The notes under the pieces are model-generated. The model ran no database searches. It was given only the letters and a program-made list of their open reading frames with translations, and had not been told where the DNA came from. Below, piece by piece: positions 1 to 11,376 of a stretch of 64,000 bases of DNA. Origin of the DNA: Diplolepis rosae (lineage: Eukaryota > Arthropoda > Insecta > Hymenoptera > Diplolepididae); the NCBI GenBank assembly GCA_030998225.1, contig JAPYXD010000715.1, positions 4,654,501-4,718,500 on the forward strand, written 5' to 3'. Within the stretch, counting starts at the first letter, position 1. The number at the start of each line of letters is the position of its first letter. The position numbers and the translations under genes are program-made.

Positions 1-2110
1 GGTTTGTGATCAGTCACTAAGGTAAATTTTCTTCCATACAAATAAGGACGAAAATGAGTTACACAAAATATTATAGCAAGGGCTTCTTTTTCATATGTAT
101 CATATTTTTTCTCAGTATCACTTAGACTACGTGAAGCATATACTATTGGTTTATCTTTACCTATTTTACCTTGTGATAAAATACCACCTATTGCAAATCC
201 TGAGGCATCTGTTGTGAGTATAAAGGGTTGAGAAAAATCAGGTCGTTGTAAAAGGGGTTCTTCACATAATTTTGCTTTTAAAATTTCGAAAGCTGCTTGT
301 TGTTTTTCTGTCCAATTAAAAGGTATATCTTTTTTCAGAAGTTGATTTAAAGGACTTGCAATTTTTGAAAATCCATCAATAAATCGTCTATAATATCCTG
401 CTAAGCCTAAAAATTGTTTAACATTTTTCTGTGTTTTTGGAATTGGAAAGTTTTTTACAGCTATTATCTTTTTTGGATCTGGACGTACTCCATTTTTATT
501 AATTATATGACCTAAATATCCTACTTCAGGTCGTAAAAATTCGCATTTGTCTGGTTATAAGTGAAGATTTGCTTTTCTAAGTCTTTCTGCTAAATTATTG
601 AATTTAATTTCGTGCTCTTCTAGAGTATTTGCATATATAACTATGTCATCAAGATATACAAAAAGTTCCGTTCCGATTAATCCAGTTAATGTTAAATCCA
701 TTAATCTCTGAAATGTGGCTGGTGCAGTTTTTAAACCGAAAGGCATTCTATCGAATTCGTAATGACCGTGAGGTGTAGAAAACGCGGTTTTATGCGAGTC
801 TTTTGGGTCCATTTTTATATGGTGAAAACCGGTAGCTAAATCAAACACTGAAAAATATTTTGCTGACCCTAGAGAATCAAGTATATCGTTTATATTAGGT
901 AGAGGATACGAATCGCCAATTGTTTTTTCATTTAATTTACGAAAATCAAGAACCATTCTCCATTTTATTTTTCCTTGGGAATCAGGTTTTTTAGGAACTA
1001 TCCACACTGGAGTGTTATATGGTGATTGTGAGGGCTTGATTATTTTATTTTTTAATAATTCATCGACTTGTCTTTTAATTTCTTCCTTGTGAACTGGGGG
1101 AAATCTATATTGTCTTGAAAAAATTGGAGCGTCATCTACAGTAGGAATTAAATGTTGTAATACATTAGTAGCTTCAAGTGGTTCTCCTGGGATTTGAAAT
1201 CTGTCTGCATTATTTTTAATTAATTTTTCTACATGTTCATATTCATCTTGATTTAAGTGGTCTAATCGAAGAAGTTTTTTAATACATTCTACTCTGTCTT
1301 CGTCTGTTACATTGTAAAATTTGCATGAGTTAATTAGAGAATTGTCAGTTTTTAAAAAGTTATTTAATATTTTACTTGATAAATCTTCGTCATTTGTTTG
1401 TTTGAAATTAATTAAATTTTCAATTTGTTTATAACATTCTTGTTCTTCAAAGTTTTCTAAATTAACTAATGGGACGGATAATGTAATTGGGATTCCATTT
1501 GTGTTTGCATATTTTAAATAAGCTTTTCCTCTGTGATTTTTTACAACTGCGTCACCTACGTAGACGCCATCTTGGATATGTAATCGAGGTACATACCCTT
1601 CACTCTTTTCTGTATTTTTTATATCAACATAAAATGTTGTAACTGTTCGAGCTGGAATAGTAAATGTATTGGTAGATTTAAAAGGGTAACAGTGGTTCTC
1701 AATTTCTAAGCATTTTGAAGTATAGTTTATATTCACACTATTATCTTGAAAAAATTCTGATCCTAATACTCCATCTTCTTCTACTGGGACTCCATTGGGA
1801 ATAATGTTAAATATCGTTGGATAACCAAAAATGTTTATTTTTACCTGTTCTAACGTGTAAAGTGGTAAATCATTAATTCCTGTAAGTTTCAATACGTTTT
1901 GGCTATTTATGGGTAGTTCAGGGTTGAAAACCTTTTGTTTAATTAAATTTCGAGCAGCACCAGTATCAATCATCATGTGTGTTGGATTTTTTAGACCTTC
2001 CGTTGATATTATAATAGATGGAATTGAAGTGGACTTTGAAATATTTATTGTTGTTTTTGTATGATCGTTAGAAGTGGATGCCAGTGGTTCTCGATTTATG
2101 CTTTCCTCAG
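1..2110 (-). pseudogene. pol: gypsy-type LTR retrotransposon pol (protease, RT, RNase H), broken and cut by window edge
   Basis: This encodes the enzymes of an LTR retrotransposon. Reading on the minus strand, a retropepsin-like active site (IDTGAARNLI) lies near 1940-1976. It is followed by a reverse transcriptase with the YLDDIVIY catalytic motif near 640-670, then an RNase H start (LTTDASGFAIGG near 190-220, TDHK at about 10-20). The frame is interrupted by one stop (TAA) at 555-557, where related elements usually have a glutamine (LxPDKCEF context), so a CAA-to-TAA change is likely. The frame is open upstream of the first ATG at 1976 and overlaps the end of gag in another frame. That fits expression by -1 frameshifting, as is usual for gypsy elements. 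Integrase and the second LTR would lie beyond position 1. Class is confident; the exact lineage is not. Confidence 0.9.
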
Positions 2111-3967
2111 TGCACCCGTCCTGGGGAGAGCTTCGGAGTTTTCCTGATTAGCTGTTTGTGATTGGTTATTTGGTCGTATCTTGCAGTCTCGTACTAAATG
2201 ACCGGGTTGTTTACAGTAATTGCAAATTATTTCAGTATAATTTGAATTTTGTTGAGTGTTATTATTTTGTAAAAATCTATTTTCATATGGTTTATTTCGA
2301 TTTTGAAACTGTCCTGAGTTAAAGTTTTTATACTGTCCTGGATTCAATTGTCTATTAGTATTATTAACATTATTGTTATTATTGTAAAAATTTCTAGGAA
2401 AATTATTATTATTGTTATATCTTTGTTGTAAAAAATTATTATTATTGTTTTTATAATTATTATTTCTATTTTGTAAAAAATGATTGTTGTTATTATTAAA
2501 ATTATAATTTTTATTTCTCAAAAAATTGTTATTTGGAAAATTATTGTAATTGTTTCTTGCAAAATTATTATTATTATTACCTCTTTCACCATTGAAATTA
2601 ATATATCTTCGTTGGTTGGGATTCAACAAATTTTGTTGTTTATTCTTAAGAACTGCATCTTGAGCTTTACTTAAATGAAAACATTTTTCAGTTGTGTGAC
2701 CTGATTTTTTACAAATTAAACAAATAGTTTTATTTTCAAGTGCTACGTTGAATCGGGTGGTTTTATTACTTTTATTATTATTAGTTGATTCTTCGGTTTT
2801 TAAATAATCCGTATTTCTATTTCTTCGCAGTGCAGAAGATGCAGCCAGTCTTCGTTCTATGTCTATTGTATCATTAACTACTTCCTTAAATGTGTCCTTT
2901 TCTTCTACACGAATTTCTAACTCAGGACGCAAACCTCGTATAAAACATTGAATTACATCTCTTTCTAAATTTTGTTTGAAAGCATTATCTACCTGACCGT
3001 CATTATTAAGTCTGTGAGCATCTTCTATTCTATCAGCAATTTCCTTAATTCTAGCAGCATAGGAAAGGACATTTTCTCTTTCCCACATAAATGTATTACC
3101 TAATTCTCCCTGCAATTGATATACGCTTTTCGCAGGGGCATATACTCTTTTCAATTTTTCTATTAATTCCTCTATTGTTGCATACGTTGACCCAAAAATA
3201 CATTTTCATGCCTCACCAGACAATTTACCTCTCAATAGACGTGCAAGATTTTCTTGGGCAGCAGGTGTCGGCAGCATTGCCTTTGCTTCCATGCAACCCT
3301 CAATAAAATGGGACAATGGGAGGTTACTTCCGTCGAACAAAGGGACCACCTCTAGCGCGTCGCGTAAGGATACCTGCTGGCTGTTAGGTATGGCTACGGC
3401 CATCTCTTCGTTGTTTACTATTACGGGATTATCCTGATTTATGACTTCTGTATCGCTTTTGTCGTCGTCACTATCGTTGTTACTAATTAGAGAGTCGCGT
3501 GCCAATGAGGTTTTCAATTTTTCCTTCAAAGTTCTTTTTTCTATTGTTATTACCGTTGAGCTTAGCAAGTTAGATCCGTCAAAATAAGATAACTCGTTCG
3601 TTAAAGTTTGATCTTGATTACTAGATCCTGTCACAATGCTCAAATCTGGACAGAAACTTGAATGAAATCCGCTAGTATTACTAGAATTTTCACTTGATAT
3701 GATTTGATCATTAATTAGAGTCTTGACGAAACGTGAATCGTCTAGCTGAAGAGTGTTATCTAATTCTTGTTCAGCAGAAAAAGTGTTTGAAATATCCTTG
3801 TATTTATTATAATCGACTAAATTTTCTTTGATTTTACCTGATCTTTTTAGTTTCAAGGAATCTATTTGATTCTGATCAACAATTTTTGCGAGTTGATTGT
3901 CTTGTTTTGCTTTACTACGCGTAATAACTTTTTGGGCGGATTCTACAGGGGTATTTGAATTTGACAT
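2096..3967 (-). pseudogene. gag: gypsy-type retrotransposon gag with two zinc knuckles, one in-frame stop
   Basis: This is the structural nucleocapsid/capsid gene of the same element. It starts at the ATG at 3967 and stops at 2096-2098. An in-frame TGA at 3206-3208 splits it into parts of 253 codons and about 370 codons, and the frame continues unchanged on both sides. The C-terminal half has two CCHC knuckles, CLICKKSGHTTEKC near 2690-2735 and CNYCKQPGHLVRDC near 2185-2225. Between them lies a very long asparagine-rich stretch (about 2240-2610) made of AAT/AAC runs. The capsid region (about 2850-3200) contains a typical retrotransposon gag segment (IEELIEKLKRVYAP; FIRGLRPELEIRVEEKDTF). The end of gag overlaps pol in a different frame. 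The stop may be recent, because no other break is seen in this ORF. Confidence 0.88.
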
Positions 3968-5024
3968 TGAGTCATTATAAATTTACAGTTTCTTTTTGCT
4001 GAGCGTTATCTTAGATTATTTATTGTTAATTATAGATTGTTTATAACAATTTAAAAAAAACTACATGTAAAATTTTGTTTGTAAATAAAGTGAAATTAGT
4101 AAAAATATAATTTTAATTTATAAAAATTCAAAAAAGTTATAATAATAATTTCAAAATATGATTTAATTATTTTTATTTGTTAATAACAATAATTAATATT
4201 TTTACTCTTTTATTAGGAAATAAGATAATAAAATAAAAATATAATTCTATAAAATATTCAAATAAATAAATAATCGCTCAATTTTCGTAAAATTATAATG
4301 TTAAATAATACATTTCTTAAAATTATAACAATATATATATATATATATTTTGTACCAACCACGTGTGTCTTATAAATTATAATGATCTATTTTATTAATT
4401 TATTGAATTATAAATTGTTTTTTTAAATAAATAAAATTGTTCATAACAAGGATCAGATAAGATTCGAGTTATGCACAATTTATTCTTCTCTAGACTGGAC
4501 AAGTTAGGCTCAAGCTCAGATCCTTGGACAATCTTTGCAAATATAAATATTCTGTTCCTTAACAGAGCTAAAATTAAAGTTATAAACAATACAATCACAA
4601 GCACTTCGAACTTTGCCCTACCCAATGATCGTAATCAATGGTGACCGTTCAACGTACCCAAAAGGGACTTATACTCTCGTGTGCTGTTTTTTTTGTTTGT
4701 TTTAACTTAAATCAAAACTTAGTTAACAAATTAGAATAATTTTTTAAATAAGATAAGTTACTTAATCACTTATGTTAGCCTCAAGGTCAGATCCCTGCGT
4801 GATTTTTCAAACTTATTTTATTTTATACAATTTATATAAATTATAAAATTTCAAAGAAATGATTTGATTATTAAATCATTAAGGTTAGCCTCAAGGTCAA
4901 ATCCCTTTGTGATCTAACAAATCTATTTTATTGAAATTTCAAGTTACAAGTTGAAATAATATTTCATAATCATTTATTTATTCACTAGAAATAAGCAATG
5001 TGTTAATTTTCAATTGACTTGTGT
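3968..5024 (-). other. 5' leader of the gypsy-type element with diverged tandem repeats
   Basis: This is AT-rich noncoding leader between the primer-binding site and gag. It holds three related blocks: GGCTCAAGCTCAGATCC (near 4509), GTTAGCCTCAAGGTCAGATC (near 4773) and GTTAGCCTCAAGGTCAAATC (near 4884). The last two are about 110 bp apart, so the leader has grown by local duplication. A (TA)n run sits at 4331-4348. I see no credible coding sequence; a 76-codon open stretch at 4395-4625 has no recognisable content. Confidence 0.6.
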
Positions 5025-5043
5025 TTCCCGGGCCGATGCACCA
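5025..5043 (-). other. Primer-binding site complementary to tRNA-Gly 3' end
   Basis: On the minus strand this reads TGGTGCATCGGCCCGGGAA. That is the complement of the 3' end of a eukaryotic tRNA-Gly (TTCCCGGCCGATGCACCA) with one extra G in the CCCGGG run. It lies 14 bases inside the LTR end, the right place to prime minus-strand DNA synthesis. The tRNA assignment is from memory of tRNA-Gly sequences. Confidence 0.75.
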
Positions 5044-5057
5044 GAAAAAAGGAAGTA

Positions 5058-5923
5058 TGTTACGTCACAAGTACGCAAATTTACTTACTTTGATCGAAGA
5101 TTCCTCGTTTTAAGTTAGGATCGAATGATCCTCGCTTAGGGATGAGGATAAGTCAATGAAAGACACAATGATTATGAAAATAATACAAATTGAATTTATT
5201 TTACTGGTTAAAATTTCCGCATATACATTCGTTAAGACAATTCTTATATAATGTAGGCACAGGCTGGTTGGTACGTAGGTGAGAAAGAGACAAAGAATAA
5301 GATAGAGAGAGAGAGGTTCGGTACCTTTATGATTCGTAAGTTGTGTTGAGGTTTAATCCACACGGCGGTGAGTTGTAAGTACTGGATCTCCACAGGTGTA
5401 GTCCAAGTGTGTGAGAGAGACGGAGTTAGAGGCCGCACAGTTATATTCCGTCAAGGGCGGTGATCCAAATTTATGACACTGTTCGAAGATCTTTACAAAG
5501 ATCTGTTCAAGTCTACAATGACTTTTACGACTCCCGAACTTTGATTTTAAATTGTCCCGGTCGAATTTTATTAATCTCAAACTCAGAGATTTCCGAAGTT
5601 AAATTGAAATGCCGCACTGGACTATTGTCGCGAGACCGGTTATAAATCCGAATGAAAATTTAAGTATCGAACTAGACGAAGAATTTACTGACTGCTTTCT
5701 CTTGGTGTGGGCCTCTTTTATATTTTTTCATACAAATTGACGGTCAGCGAAAATCGTGACGTAGTCATATCTTCTTAGAGGAGAAGGGGCCCTATACTGC
5801 TCCCTACTACCCTACTCCCTATTCCCCGACTCCCTAATCCCCTTTATCGATTTTCTCATAGATTTCTAACTCAAACCAGCCTGTGTGTATTATATACATT
5901 CAAATACGTCGCGGGACGTGACA
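5058..5923 (-). repeat. 5' long terminal repeat of the gypsy-type element
   Basis: This is an 866-bp LTR. On the minus strand it begins TGTCACGTCCCGCGACG (at 5923) and ends GTGACGTAACA (at 5058), giving TG...CA ends with a short imperfect inverted repeat. The primer-binding site follows at its inner end. The element's other LTR lies outside the window, so LTR identity and the target-site duplication cannot be checked. Confidence 0.82.
5687..5722 (-). promoter_or_regulatory. LTR core promoter: TATA box and TCAGT initiator
   Basis: On the minus strand a TATAAAAG box lies at 5722-5715 and an arthropod-type TCAGT initiator at 5691-5687, about 31-33 bases downstream. A possible polyadenylation hexamer AATAAA follows at 5572-5567. 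This order fits the U3-R layout of an LTR. Function is inferred from spacing only. Confidence 0.6.
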
Positions 5924-6057
5924 CATTAATTAAAACCATTTTTAATAACACCTAAAGCAATGAACTTTTCAAAATTTTTGTTCATCTATCACAAAGGTAG
6001 ATTTACGGAAAATATCCGATGTATATGAAAGAAACTGTAATCATTTTCACCTGGATA

Positions 6058-6280
6058 CTGTGAAAATTTAAATTTAGGGAAACAAAGTTGTAAGAGTTCA
6101 AATTTGTGAAATCATCCATAAAAAAAATATAAGAATACTTTTAATGTATTTCTAAGTTAAATATTTTCTATTTTGTTTCTAATAATTAATTTTCACAATT
6201 TGTAGGATCCGCTTTTTAGGTATGAAAATACTTTGAATTTTTACAACTTTTTGTTTCCCTAAATTTCAACTTTCACATTT
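6058..6280. repeat. Short fold-back element (MITE-like)
   Basis: The ends form an imperfect inverted repeat. AATTTAGGGAAACAAAGTTG near 6071 pairs with CAACTTTTTGTTTCCCTAAA near 6244-6263, and the pairing extends into the flanking TGTGAAA / TTTCACA. No coding potential. A clear target-site duplication was not found. Confidence 0.55.
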
Positions 6281-6372
6281 CGTGAATGTTAGAGACGATG
6301 AAAACGGACGTAGATAGACGACTTTTGGTTTCGAAAATGAAAAAAAGTTTAGTTGTTCTTATTATACTGTCA

Positions 6373-6811
6373 TTGGGAAATTGATGAAACAAAATTTTCT
6401 AGCGTAAAGTAAGTCATAAATTTATTAATAATAATATTTATCAAGTGCAAAATTCATTTCCGCTTATTTTGAGTACCTACTTGTCGCTTGTAATTCTTTT
6501 AATTTTTTAATATAAAATAAAATGTCATAAATTTGTAGGTTATGATGACCGTTTGTTTTGAAAGATTTGAAGAATGTATCGATAAGCATGTTCTCGTTTT
6601 CAACACATTCTTCAAATCCTTCAAAACAAACGGTCATCATAACCTACAAATTTATGACGTTTTATTTTATATTAAAAACTTAAAAGAATGACAAGCGACA
6701 AGTAGGTACTCAAAATAGGCGGAAATTAATTTTGCACTTGAAAAATATAATTATTAATAAATTTATGACGTACTTTTGCGCTGGAAAATTTTGTTTCATC
6801 AATTACCCAAC
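6373..6811. repeat. Fold-back element, arms about 205 bp
   Basis: The left arm (about 6373-6585) and right arm (about 6605-6811) are near-complete inverted copies around a loop of about 20 bases. The innermost stems are GATTTGAAGAATGT and ACATTCTTCAAATC; the outermost are TTGGGAAATTGATGAAAC and GTTTCATCAATTACCCAA. Noncoding, MITE-like. Confidence 0.75.
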
Positions 6812-6889
6812 GATTTCCGTATATTTCTTTCGTCCAAGACGACCCTAACTTACAGTCTATCCCTACCACATGGCCTGTGACGTCAACTT

Positions 6890-7600
6890 GGTTATCTCAA
6901 TGGGAAAGTCCGCAAAGTCGTGTGCCCAATTGAATGCTGAGCCGCCATATTTACTTAGGTTGATTACAAAGAATGTTGCGGTAAATTCAAATATAGTAAA
7001 AAGGGAAAAGTGTAAATATTAAAGAAACAATATGAAATCCATGCTTTTTTACCGGTATTAGTATTGATAGTATACATAATTAAATCAATGAAATGAAATT
7101 TATTAAATAATACTAAAATATAACTCGGTAATATTTATTATTATGGCATATAATGTTGTATATATTTAAATAGACATATGTATTTATTTCTTAACTATAA
7201 TTAAATATAAATTTATCAAATGTAGATTACAGAATTCAACAGGTAAACGTACCTTGGAGTAGTGTAAAAATTATCTCACGTTCTGAACGTGAACTATTAA
7301 TAATAGTCACATATAATAACTTTTTTTAGTATAAATTAATTCACGTTTCATAATTCAACCCTTATGTACCTGTATATAAACGGTTTTAAAAACCACGGAT
7401 TTCTATAATACACTGGATGGACAATCAATGCAAAGTCGTGTGCTTTATTGAAGGCTGGGACGCCATCTTTACTTAGGTTGATTCCATAATTCAGTATGGC
7501 GGCAATACACTAGGTCAATGCAACACAGCTGCGAATTAATATTTATTAACGCTTTAGTGATATTATTCAATCAATAATTTCTAATGGTAGACCAAGCAAC
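6890..7600 (+). repeat. Dispersed repeat, second copy of the family at 14.05-14.77 kb
   Basis: It is nearly identical over about 500 bp to 14085-14580 (from AATGGGAAAGTCCGCAAAG to ATAAACGGTTTTAAAAACCA). It continues into a second unit (7393-7585) matching 14583-14770 (ATAATACACTGGATGGACAA ... CAATCAATAATTTCTAA). The inverted partner seen at 15.96-16.47 kb is absent here, so this looks like a one-armed or truncated copy. Noncoding. Confidence 0.75.
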
Positions 7601-7621
7601 AGGGAATTTTTTATGAATGAT

Positions 7622-8746
7622 TTATGACATTATTTATTTCAGAAAACGGACTGCGCCATCAGAAGAGAGGTCGGTCATAGAGTAACTGTGTCATGTTTTG
7701 GACAACGAAATATGATTTATAAATTTGTTATTAACATTCAAGACCAAGAAATCGCACTTTTTTTAGTTTTTTGTTTATAACATTAAAAGTAATTATCCAA
7801 TCTTAATGACATTAATTGAAAAGTTGTAGAAAATTGAATTGCGAACAAAACGAGCCGTCGTTCCATTTGATTGGATAATTAGAAGCGAAGAAAATTCGGA
7901 AAAATCGGGAAATTGAGCTTTTGTTAAACAAATTAATATCTCAGTAAATTTTTAACTTTTCAGGTTGAGGTTTGGTGGAAATGTAAAACAGAACGTCAAT
8001 CTTGGTTGTTCGCTAAAATGTTGCAAAGTTTATTTAAAAAAGGTCCAAACGTGGCTCTAAACGCTTGAACGCAGCAAAGTGACAGTGGTGGGGGGAGAAG
8101 GCGAGTAGGCTCACTGTGTCACTTTGCTGCGTTCAAGCGTTTAGAGCCATGTTTGGACCTTTTTTTAATAAACTTTGCAACATTTTAGCGAAAAACCAAG
8201 ATCGACGTTCTGTTGTGCTTGATTTATATTTTAAAAACCGTTTTCAAAATAAAAATCTGACCACCTCTGTGGCAAGCAGACATTTTACAATTAATGCATG
8301 AAATAAATTAGTGTCAATAGCGCGGAAACGTATTATCTTAAAGTGTTCTTTTTTTTATACATTTGAAGAGCATAAAGTTGGTTACTTTTCCACCAAACCT
8401 CAACCTGAAAAGTTGAAAATTAACTGAGATATTAATTTGTTTAACAAAAGCTCAATTTCCCGGTTTTTCCGATTTTTCTCCGCTTCTAATTATCCAATCA
8501 GATCAAGCGACGACTCATTTTGTTCGAAATTGAGTTTTCTACAACTTTTCAATTAATGTCATCAAGATTGAATTATTACCTTTAATGTTATAAACAAAAA
8601 ACTAAAAAAAGTGCGATTTTTTGGTCTTAAATGTTATTAACAAATTTATAAATCATATTTCGTTGTCCAAAACATGACACAATTACTCTATGACCAACCT
8701 CTCTTCTGATGGGGCAGTCCGTTTTCCGAAATAAATAATGTCATAA
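7622..8746. repeat. Fold-back element with long arms
   Basis: The left arm is about 7622-8082 and the right arm about 8117-8746. The outer ends pair (TTATGACATTATTTATTTC with GAAATAAATAATGTCATAA) and so do the inner ends (TTGAACGCAGCAAAGTGACA with TGTCACTTTGCTGCGTTCAA), around a GGGGGG-containing loop. The right arm carries about 170 extra bases (about 8215-8390) absent from the left. Noncoding; the 61-codon open stretch at 8116-8301 is arm sequence. Confidence 0.78.
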
Positions 8747-8853
8747 CAGTAAGTATAACAGTGGAAAATTGTGATTTTACTAAGATAGACTCGATCATGT
8801 AAGGTTATGTTCGTGATATGTTTACACGACGATTGCAAGGTCGTTAGCTCGTA

Positions 8854-9454
8854 CAGTACCGGTTAGAATTGTCCAGCCACCTGGTTTTTGATAATTGCTT
8901 AAATTATCCTAATTTGAATTATATAAGTAAAAAAATTTGTTCTCTTGATTAAATTTAAAGCTATCAAAATTCTTTATAAAATGAACCCAGCATGAATTCG
9001 TTTTGTTAAATTTTGAAGAAGTTATTGCAGAAATAGTCAAGATTTCAATGCTTTCTTACATTTTGAATAACTTTCGAAGTAATCAACATTTTTTAATGTT
9101 CTTGGGCTCATTTTAGAGCTAAGATTCTACATATGCGCACGGAATTATCATTATAAATCTATAAATTTTTTCTTGCATAATGGAAGGAGTTAAAATTGTA
9201 ACAAAAAAGTAGGGAAATTTCGAAAACATTTCATCTGTAGGTAAATCATAACAAAGATCATATGAATATATATTTTAAGGGGATTCGATACAAAATTCAT
9301 GATTATATCTTTCATATATCTTATAAAAATGTTTTTCTAAGCAAAAGCAATAAATCTAATTAAGAGAACAAATTTTTTCACTAACATAATTTAAATTAGG
9401 TTAATTTAAGCAATTGTCGAAAAACAGGTGGCTGAACAATTCTGACCGGTACTG
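8854..9454. repeat. Palindromic Tc1/mariner-type MITE, copy 1 (TA target)
   Basis: This is a 601-bp element. It begins CAGTACCGGTTAGAATTGTC and ends in the complementary GACCGGTACTG, with TA on both sides (8852-8853 and 9455-9456). The terminal homology extends inward for more than 200 bp on each side. An 870-bp relative lies at 56333-57202. The TA target and terminal repeats suggest a Tc1/mariner relative; no transposase is present. Confidence 0.75.
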
Positions 9455-9536
9455 TAATTATTTTCTGCATATGTATTTACATTCAGTAGGTAAGATTTTC
9501 TTCAGTAAATCAAAAATATGACCAGACTTGAACAAG

Positions 9537-9734
9537 TTAATTATGGATTTTAGGATTAGAATTCTTTCGACTACATTTAAAGTTATCTGATGGTACGAGT
9601 GTTCTTTCTAACAAAAAATCAAAAGTGCCATAACTAACTCCAGCCAAGTCCAAAAGTTGTTCCTCTTTTTGCAGTGACTCGTAGCCTTGAAAATAACGTC
9701 TTCCTGTTCCCAACTCTTGGGGTTCTCCACTCAA
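9537..9734 (-). pseudogene. Possible fragment of a DDE_4-type transposase
   Basis: This is a 65-codon open stretch including LQKEEQLLDLAGVSYGTFDF and LLERTLVP. The pattern resembles the segment before the catalytic domain in insect DDE_4 transposases (a 'TG(I/V)...F..LL' helix). No catalytic residues remain and the flanks are not open. It could also be chance. The P-like THAP exon at 13.6-13.8 kb has the same orientation, but no link can be shown. Confidence 0.25.
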
Positions 9735-10093
9735 TGATTTATCTCAGCATACTCCTTGGTTACCGTACTGCAACATTTATTTTTTATCTTCTTCTGACTG
9801 GGTATCGTTAAAGTTTTTGCTTTAACAATATGAGTCTTATTGCAGAAATCCATTGAAATCTTTGCTGTATTTTGTGTGCGGCAGTTTGGAATCGAAAAAA
9901 TGTATAATTGCTATTCGAAGCTGTATTTTTATAGTTAACTATACAACATGAAAAACCCATTTTTATTGAATTTTGCTATAACAACACGTACATATATTTA
10001 CTCCATAAGTTTCACTTTTCACCACTGCGAGCGCGGCGACCGATTCTTCTATCCCCTCCCGCCGAACGCTCGGTCCCTATAAGGGTAACGTCC
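9735..10093. other. Unassigned AT-rich spacer
   Basis: I see no open frame, inverted repeat or known repeat, apart from a short GC-rich patch near 10025-10080. Confidence 0.5.
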
Positions 10094-10390
10094 CATTATG
10101 GCGTTTTTAATTGGCAGGAAGTAGAAAATAATGAAAGAGACAGAGACACACAAATGTATCGTTCCCTTTCACTCTCATGATTTTCTACTTTATGCTAACT
10201 TTACGCCGAGTAAAAGAGGAACTACACCTCTGCATACAGGCATTATGCATGCAGGTTACCATGGTAACATACAAGAGAGAAAGAGACCGACAATTTTCCT
10301 GTTTCTTTCCCACTTATATGTTACCATGGTAACCTGCATGCATAATGACTGCATGCAGAGGTGTGATTCCTCCTTGAAAACGCCGTCATG
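10094..10390. repeat. MITE with nested palindrome
   Basis: The imperfect ends are CATTATGGCGTTTT and AAAACGCCGTCATG. Inside is a strong inverted repeat: CCTCTGCATACAGGCATTAT (10229 on) pairs with ATAATGACTGCATGCAGAGG (about 10343-10362), and both arms contain GGTTACCATGGTAACAT-type sequence, itself a near-perfect palindrome. An 86-codon open stretch across it is structural coincidence. The hAT element starts at its right end. Confidence 0.6.
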
Positions 10391-10657
10391 AGCAGGGTTG
10401 CAAAATTACGCGTAACTTAAGGCTTTTCATGTGAATTACGTAATTACGCAAATCACGTAATTAACGTCGAAAACTGTAGTTAATTACATATTCAAGATAG
10501 CGAACATTAAAAGAGTATGTATAATCTCTCTTGTTGTGTTTGTTCATGCAATTAATTATAGTTATATTTATATTATTCGGAAAGTGTCAAAATTAAAATA
10601 AAAATATAAAATGAGCAAATCTGAAGGAGGAAAAAGATTGAAATGGGAAATAAAATC

Positions 10658-10773
10658 CCATGGTCGGAATTGAATTTCAAGTGTTTAAAAGAAACTGATA
10701 AAAATGTGGCAAAATGTTTACAGTGTGACCAAATTTTAAAAAACAGTGCTTACGATCGGCTTTTAGGTCACAG
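10658..10773 (+). pseudogene. hAT transposase BED zinc-finger exon, remnant
   Basis: The open frame reads PWSELNFKCLKETDKNVAKC followed by LQCDQILKNSAYDRLLGHR. This fits a BED-type zinc finger (CxxC followed by a terminal histidine), the DNA-binding domain of many hAT transposases. It ends at a good splice donor (CAG|GTAAGT at 10773/10774). The nearest upstream ATG (10611) is out of frame, so the start has been broken by an indel around 10650. Confidence 0.55.
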
Positions 10774-11262
10774 GTAAGTAAATAAAAATTAAAATCTATT
10801 AATTGATTTGTTTATTATCTTTTGCTAATCACTGGGATATCGATAATTTTAATAGAAAACCTAGAGAAGTTATAAATATTTACCGATCTACTGTAATATG
10901 TTATATTCAGGATAACGTAAATTTCTTCTGAATAAATATTATAGTAATATACTGACTTTATAATGTTTGTTAATGCTGTGATCACTTTGCTTTATACTTA
11001 TACTAAATTATTGTTTTACTTATGTTAAGAGACGTTTGTAAAGTGAAATCGACGAAAATATACAATTCTGGGAATAACAATCGTCCATCTCAAGAGGACC
11101 TTACGGAAATAGATAATCCTTTTAAAAAACGTAAAGTCTTTCGATTGATGGTTGACTGCTAGACCTGCGCTCGAATCCCAGCGCAGTCGAAAGCGTCTTT
11201 TTTCCACATTAAGGTTACACATTCTTTTAATTTGAATTTAATTTGCATTTATTTGCGATATA

Positions 11263-11376
11263 GGAGTTTGAAATTGTCTACGAGGACACCTGTTGGCAAC
11301 GTATCCTATCCGATACGCGACTAGTGATTCTCCGATAATGTAGGCAGTGGCAGAAATTTCAAACTCAACTAATTAA
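11263..11376. repeat. Small inverted-repeat insertion inside the hAT remnant
   Basis: GAGTTTGAAATT at the left pairs with AATTTCAAACTC at the right, about 90 bases apart. It is a very short MITE-like insert. Noncoding. Confidence 0.4.

Noticed and set aside
4395..4625. 76-codon open stretch on the minus strand with a hydrophobic segment, looks like a small membrane protein
   Set aside because: It lies in the noncoding leader of the LTR element between duplicated blocks, with no supporting signal; hydrophobic codons are expected from AT-rich sequence.
11127..11185. tRNA-like pairing (CTTTCGA ... TCGAAAG with an inner TGCGC/GCGCA stem around TCGAATCCCA)
   Set aside because: Too short for a tRNA, no D or anticodon arm can be drawn; probably a local hairpin in the hAT remnant.
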